55,092 nt of DNA, from NCBI RefSeq assembly GCF_001183965.1, contig NZ_LFZV01000001.1:879492-934583 (forward strand), given 5' to 3'. Position 1 is the first letter of the stretch, and every line of letters starts with the position of its first letter. Of this stretch, positions 52,780-55,092 are shown piece by piece. The notes under the pieces are model-generated. The model did not search any database. It saw nothing but the letters and a program-made list of their open reading frames with translations, and was not told where the DNA came from. Origin of the DNA: Bacillus sp. FJAT-27916 (GTDB lineage: Bacteria > Bacillota > Bacilli > Bacillales > Pradoshiaceae). The translations under genes were made by a program, and so were the position numbers.

Positions 52780-54762
52780 TTAGTCTTTGAGTATCTCGTT
52801 GATTTTTTCATCAAATATAGGCCCGAAACTTTCAGAATAAGTATTCGTTAAATGTCTATTATCTCGGTAAATTATAATATTACCAATAACAGGCTGGAAT
52901 TTTCCATTTACTCTTAAGTAATCAGTTAAGTCAATTTTATTTAATGATTCATTTTTATTTTCAAATTGTCTCCAAAAGCTTTCGTCTTTCTGATTATCTT
53001 CTGAATTCATTCTTTTTGTAGTGTGTTCTAGTCCACCTGTTTCTAATGATTCCAATACATTAAAACTATATCTAGGAACATCACGAATAGCTAATACTTC
53101 AATCCCATATTCATCTTTAACAGACTGCAGCTGACCAACCATTTGTTGTTGTATTTTATTATTAGACGTATCAGAAGCTGTGGCTTGTGCAACGATAAGA
53201 TCTACATCTGCATGCTTTAGATAATCTTTAACATTATTGTTCCAGATACCTTTTAAATCATTATCCGAATACCCTGTTGAAAATCGTGTACCTGAACGAG
53301 TCAAACTCAAGACTCGATAATTTTCATCTTTTGTGGCTTCTAATATTGCCCCTAACCAATGTTCTGAATGAGAACTGCCAATCAGAGCAATTGTAGCATC
53401 GTAATTTTTAGTTTTTCCATATTCTCCTATCTTTAAGTCGCTGTCATCTAACTCCTGATTACTGCCATCCAAATGCGCCTGTGGTAAATCATTAAAGACT
53501 TCAGAAAATGAAGGTATTGGTTCTTGATCAGGTATACCATCAGGATTTTTCGCAGCTAACGCTCCGGGATAATTTTTATCCGTTATTTTGTTTTCCAGTC
53601 TATTTTGATCTATATATGCCCCAATAAATAGCGATGCAATTAAGAGTACATTTACACTGCCCATTATCCCTAATCTCTTAAATGAGAACTTATTGTCCTT
53701 TGAGCTTCGAATTGGCTCTTCTATATATTTTGTCATCAAAAACGAAAGGGCAATTGATGAAATGATAATAAGAGTTCCAACGATAAATCCCGGAGTTTCT
53801 TGGACATTATAACGATAGAATTCTAATAATACCCAATGCCACAAGTAGATTCCAAAAGCAATTCCGCCTAGCCTTACCATTACAGTTGAACCTAAAAAGC
53901 GTTTGACACCATATTTTGTATCGCGTGCTCCAGATAAAACAATGAATAATGCGCAGGTCATTGGCCATAAGGCAATATACCCTGGAAACATCTCAGATAC
54001 ATTGAAAACTATTCCAGTTAAAATTAAACCGATTAATCCCAGCCAACCTACCACTGCAGCAGTAAATTTATTTACCTTAATTGACGATAAATTGATACAG
54101 AGCAAACTACCTAAAGCAAATTCCCACACACGTGTCATCGTAATGAAATAAGCCCATGGCTGATTGACAGATGTTAAATATACTGAGTATATAAAAGAAG
54201 AAACAAATAATACTCCTAAAATAGTATTTATTAATGTTTTAACTTTAGTTAATTTATATTTTTTTATTAAAAATAAAATTAAAGTAAATATTAAAAACCA
54301 AATTATATAAAATTGTCCTTGTATAGACAAAGCCCAAAAGTGTTCAACAGGTGTTTTCATTTGGGTGGAATCTAAATAATCCGTGCTCGAAAAAGCTAGT
54401 TGCCAGTTTTGATAAAAAAACATTGAGGCAAATACTTCCTGTATAGTTTTATCTAAAATTGATTTAGGTAATAAAAACTGACTCAAAACCAGAACAATTG
54501 CAAGAATAAAAAATACAGAAGGAAGTAATCTTTTCATTAACTTTGTGACATATGGCCGAAAACGAAATTCCCCTGTTCGATTAATTGTGGAAATTATTGA
54601 AGTAGTAATAAGAAAACCTGAAATTACAAAGAATACATCAACCCCACCAGAAACACGATTAAACCATATATGATAAACCGCTACCAGTAATGCCGCGACA
54701 ACGCGTAATCCTTCGATTTCGGGTCTGAATTTACGTTCAATATTAATTAATGGTTGATTCAC
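52780..54762 (-). CDS. Membrane O-acyltransferase with SGNH domain (AT3-SGNH, OatA-like)
   Basis: 660 residues. N-terminal acyltransferase-3 domain with about ten membrane helices, including the diagnostic FRPEIEGLRVVAALLVAVYH and GGVDVFFVISGFLIT. After a last helix (about 372-392) comes an extracytoplasmic SGNH-type domain: Ser in IGSSHSEHW, and a late DNRHLT segment supplying the Asp/His pair. Such proteins O-acetylate peptidoglycan or other surface glycans outside the cell. GTG start with AGGGAG about 10 bases upstream. The gene is clearly more AT-rich than the core genes and lies in the accessory island, implying transfer. Confidence 0.9.
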   Translation of the reverse strand: MNQPLINIERKFRPEIEGLRVVAALLVAVYHIWFNRVSGGVDVFFVISGFLITTSIISTINRTGEFRFRPYVTKLMKRLLPSVFFILAIVLVLSQFLLPKSILDKTIQEVFASMFFYQNWQLAFSSTDYLDSTQMKTPVEHFWALSIQGQFYIIWFLIFTLILFLIKKYKLTKVKTLINTILGVLFVSSFIYSVYLTSVNQPWAYFITMTRVWEFALGSLLCINLSSIKVNKFTAAVVGWLGLIGLILTGIVFNVSEMFPGYIALWPMTCALFIVLSGARDTKYGVKRFLGSTVMVRLGGIAFGIYLWHWVLLEFYRYNVQETPGFIVGTLIIISSIALSFLMTKYIEEPIRSSKDNKFSFKRLGIMGSVNVLLIASLFIGAYIDQNRLENKITDKNYPGALAAKNPDGIPDQEPIPSFSEVFNDLPQAHLDGSNQELDDSDLKIGEYGKTKNYDATIALIGSSHSEHWLGAILEATKDENYRVLSLTRSGTRFSTGYSDNDLKGIWNNNVKDYLKHADVDLIVAQATASDTSNNKIQQQMVGQLQSVKDEYGIEVLAIRDVPRYSFNVLESLETGGLEHTTKRMNSEDNQKDESFWRQFENKNESLNKIDLTDYLRVNGKFQPVIGNIIIYRDNRHLTNTYSESFGPIFDEKINEILKD

Positions 54763-54829
54763 TAGATTCTATCTCCCTACTTTTTATCATTTTCTTCGTT
54801 GTTAAGCTATAGAGAACAACTCATTTACA

Positions 54830-54858
54830 ATATTACAATTTTATATAAAATATGACAA
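54830..54858 (-). promoter_or_regulatory. Promoter of the AT3-SGNH gene
   Basis: On the minus strand TTGTCA (plus 54853-54858), 17-base spacer, TAATAT (plus 54830-54835), about 70 bases before the GTG. The local AT-richness lowers certainty. Confidence 0.55.
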
Positions 54859-54868
54859 TATTTTCATT

Positions 54869-55027
54869 GCGGAAAACGTTCAAGCACACGATGGACACGG
54901 GCAATTTATCGACTACATTCCCGGTGAAGGATAGTTAAACGATAAAGGCGAGCCGATTGTCACGCCGGAATACACATCACCAAACACAGCCATCTTCAGC
55001 ATACGGCACGGGACTTACGACTTTTAA
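54869..55027 (+). pseudogene. C-terminal fragment of a phage-like gene with internal TAG
   Basis: Reading from 54869: AENVQAHDGHGQFIDYIPGEG, TAG at 54932-54934, then in the same frame LNDKGEPIVTPEYTSPNTA and IFSIRHGTYDF to a TAA at 55027. Base composition is GC-richer than the adjacent acyltransferase. It looks like the end of a structural or tail-type phage gene, but I do not recognise the family. Confidence 0.4.
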
Positions 55028-55046
55028 TTGAAGGAGGTGCGAAGCA

Positions 55047-55088
55047 ATGAACGTGGACGGAAATGAGGTGATTCAGATTCTATCGTAG
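55047..55088 (+). other. Start of a short downstream frame ending in TAG at the window edge
   Basis: GAAGGAGGTGCG precedes ATG 55047, encoding MNVDGNEVIQILS before a TAG at 55086-55088. The excellent ribosome binding site indicates a once-real gene start, following the fragment at 54869-55027 as in a phage operon. The remainder is beyond the window. Confidence 0.4.
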
Positions 55089-55092
55089 CGTA

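Overview
This window comes from the chromosome of a spore-forming member of the Bacillaceae. Gene content and order match the Bacillus subtilis region gapB-speD-nrdR-dnaB-dnaI-ytxC-thrS-infC-rpmI-rplT-ysdAB(C)-sspI-ysgA-pheST-rnhC-zapA-yshB-polX-mutSB-lcfA-fadR-fadB-etfBA-trxA-uvrC-yslB-sdhCAB-ysmA-gerE-racE-gerM-rph-ysnAB almost gene for gene. Sporulation genes (sspI, gerE, gerM, ytxC), ribosome binding sites of the AGGAGG type, two T-box leaders and an L20 leader agree with this. I cannot name the species from sequence alone.

Layout. 1-1300: 3' part of a group II intron (reverse transcriptase/maturase with HNH domain, cut by the window edge). 1.6-12.4 kb: a small membrane protein, then gluconeogenic gapB, speD, nrdR, the helicase-loading pair dnaB-dnaI, ytxC, T-box-controlled thrS, a 74-bp tandem repeat array, and the L20-leader-controlled infC-rpmI-rplT operon. 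12.4-17.5 kb: ysdA, a TVP38-type membrane protein, an aldose-epimerase-like protein, ysdB with a SigW-type promoter, the M42 peptidase ysdC, sspI and ysgA. 17.5-27.9 kb: T-box pheST, a cluster of three structured hairpin repeats, rnhC, zapA-yshB, polX-mutS2 and a 27-residue membrane peptide. 28-38.2 kb: an alpha/beta hydrolase, a DinB-GNAT fusion, then the fatty-acid degradation block lcfA, fadR-fadB-etfB-etfA, followed by trxA, uvrC and yslB. 38.4-50.6 kb: sdhCAB, an inserted segment carrying a KstD-like flavoprotein and a DUF2798 protein, then ysmA, gerE, racE, gerM, rph, rdgB and ysnB. 50.76 kb: tRNA-Arg(TCT). From there to the end lies a decayed accessory island: a frameshifted integrase remnant, an IS3-family element with an internal stop, an AT-rich O-acyltransferase (AT3-SGNH) and phage-like fragments.

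How the genes fit together. The core blocks cover translation (thrS, infC-rpmI-rplT, pheST, tRNA), replication and repair (dnaBI, polX, mutS2, rnhC, uvrC), gluconeogenesis, fatty-acid beta-oxidation feeding electrons through EtfAB, and the TCA/respiratory complex SdhCAB. Exact 18-bp FadR operators lie before fadR and also before the thioesterase ysmA, which suggests that ysmA belongs to the beta-oxidation regulon here.

Most notable structures: (1) six in-phase 74-bp repeats between thrS and infC; (2) three copies of a hairpin module with compensating base changes between pheT and rnhC, one of them enclosed in a long inverted repeat; (3) a 163-bp diverged duplicate of the ysmA promoter and 5' end marking the left edge of an inserted segment; (4) a possible structured leader before speD; (5) an IS whose transposase ribosome binding site is buried in its end hairpin. 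Start codons were chosen by ribosome binding site and by recalled family N-termini. No database search or structure prediction was run.
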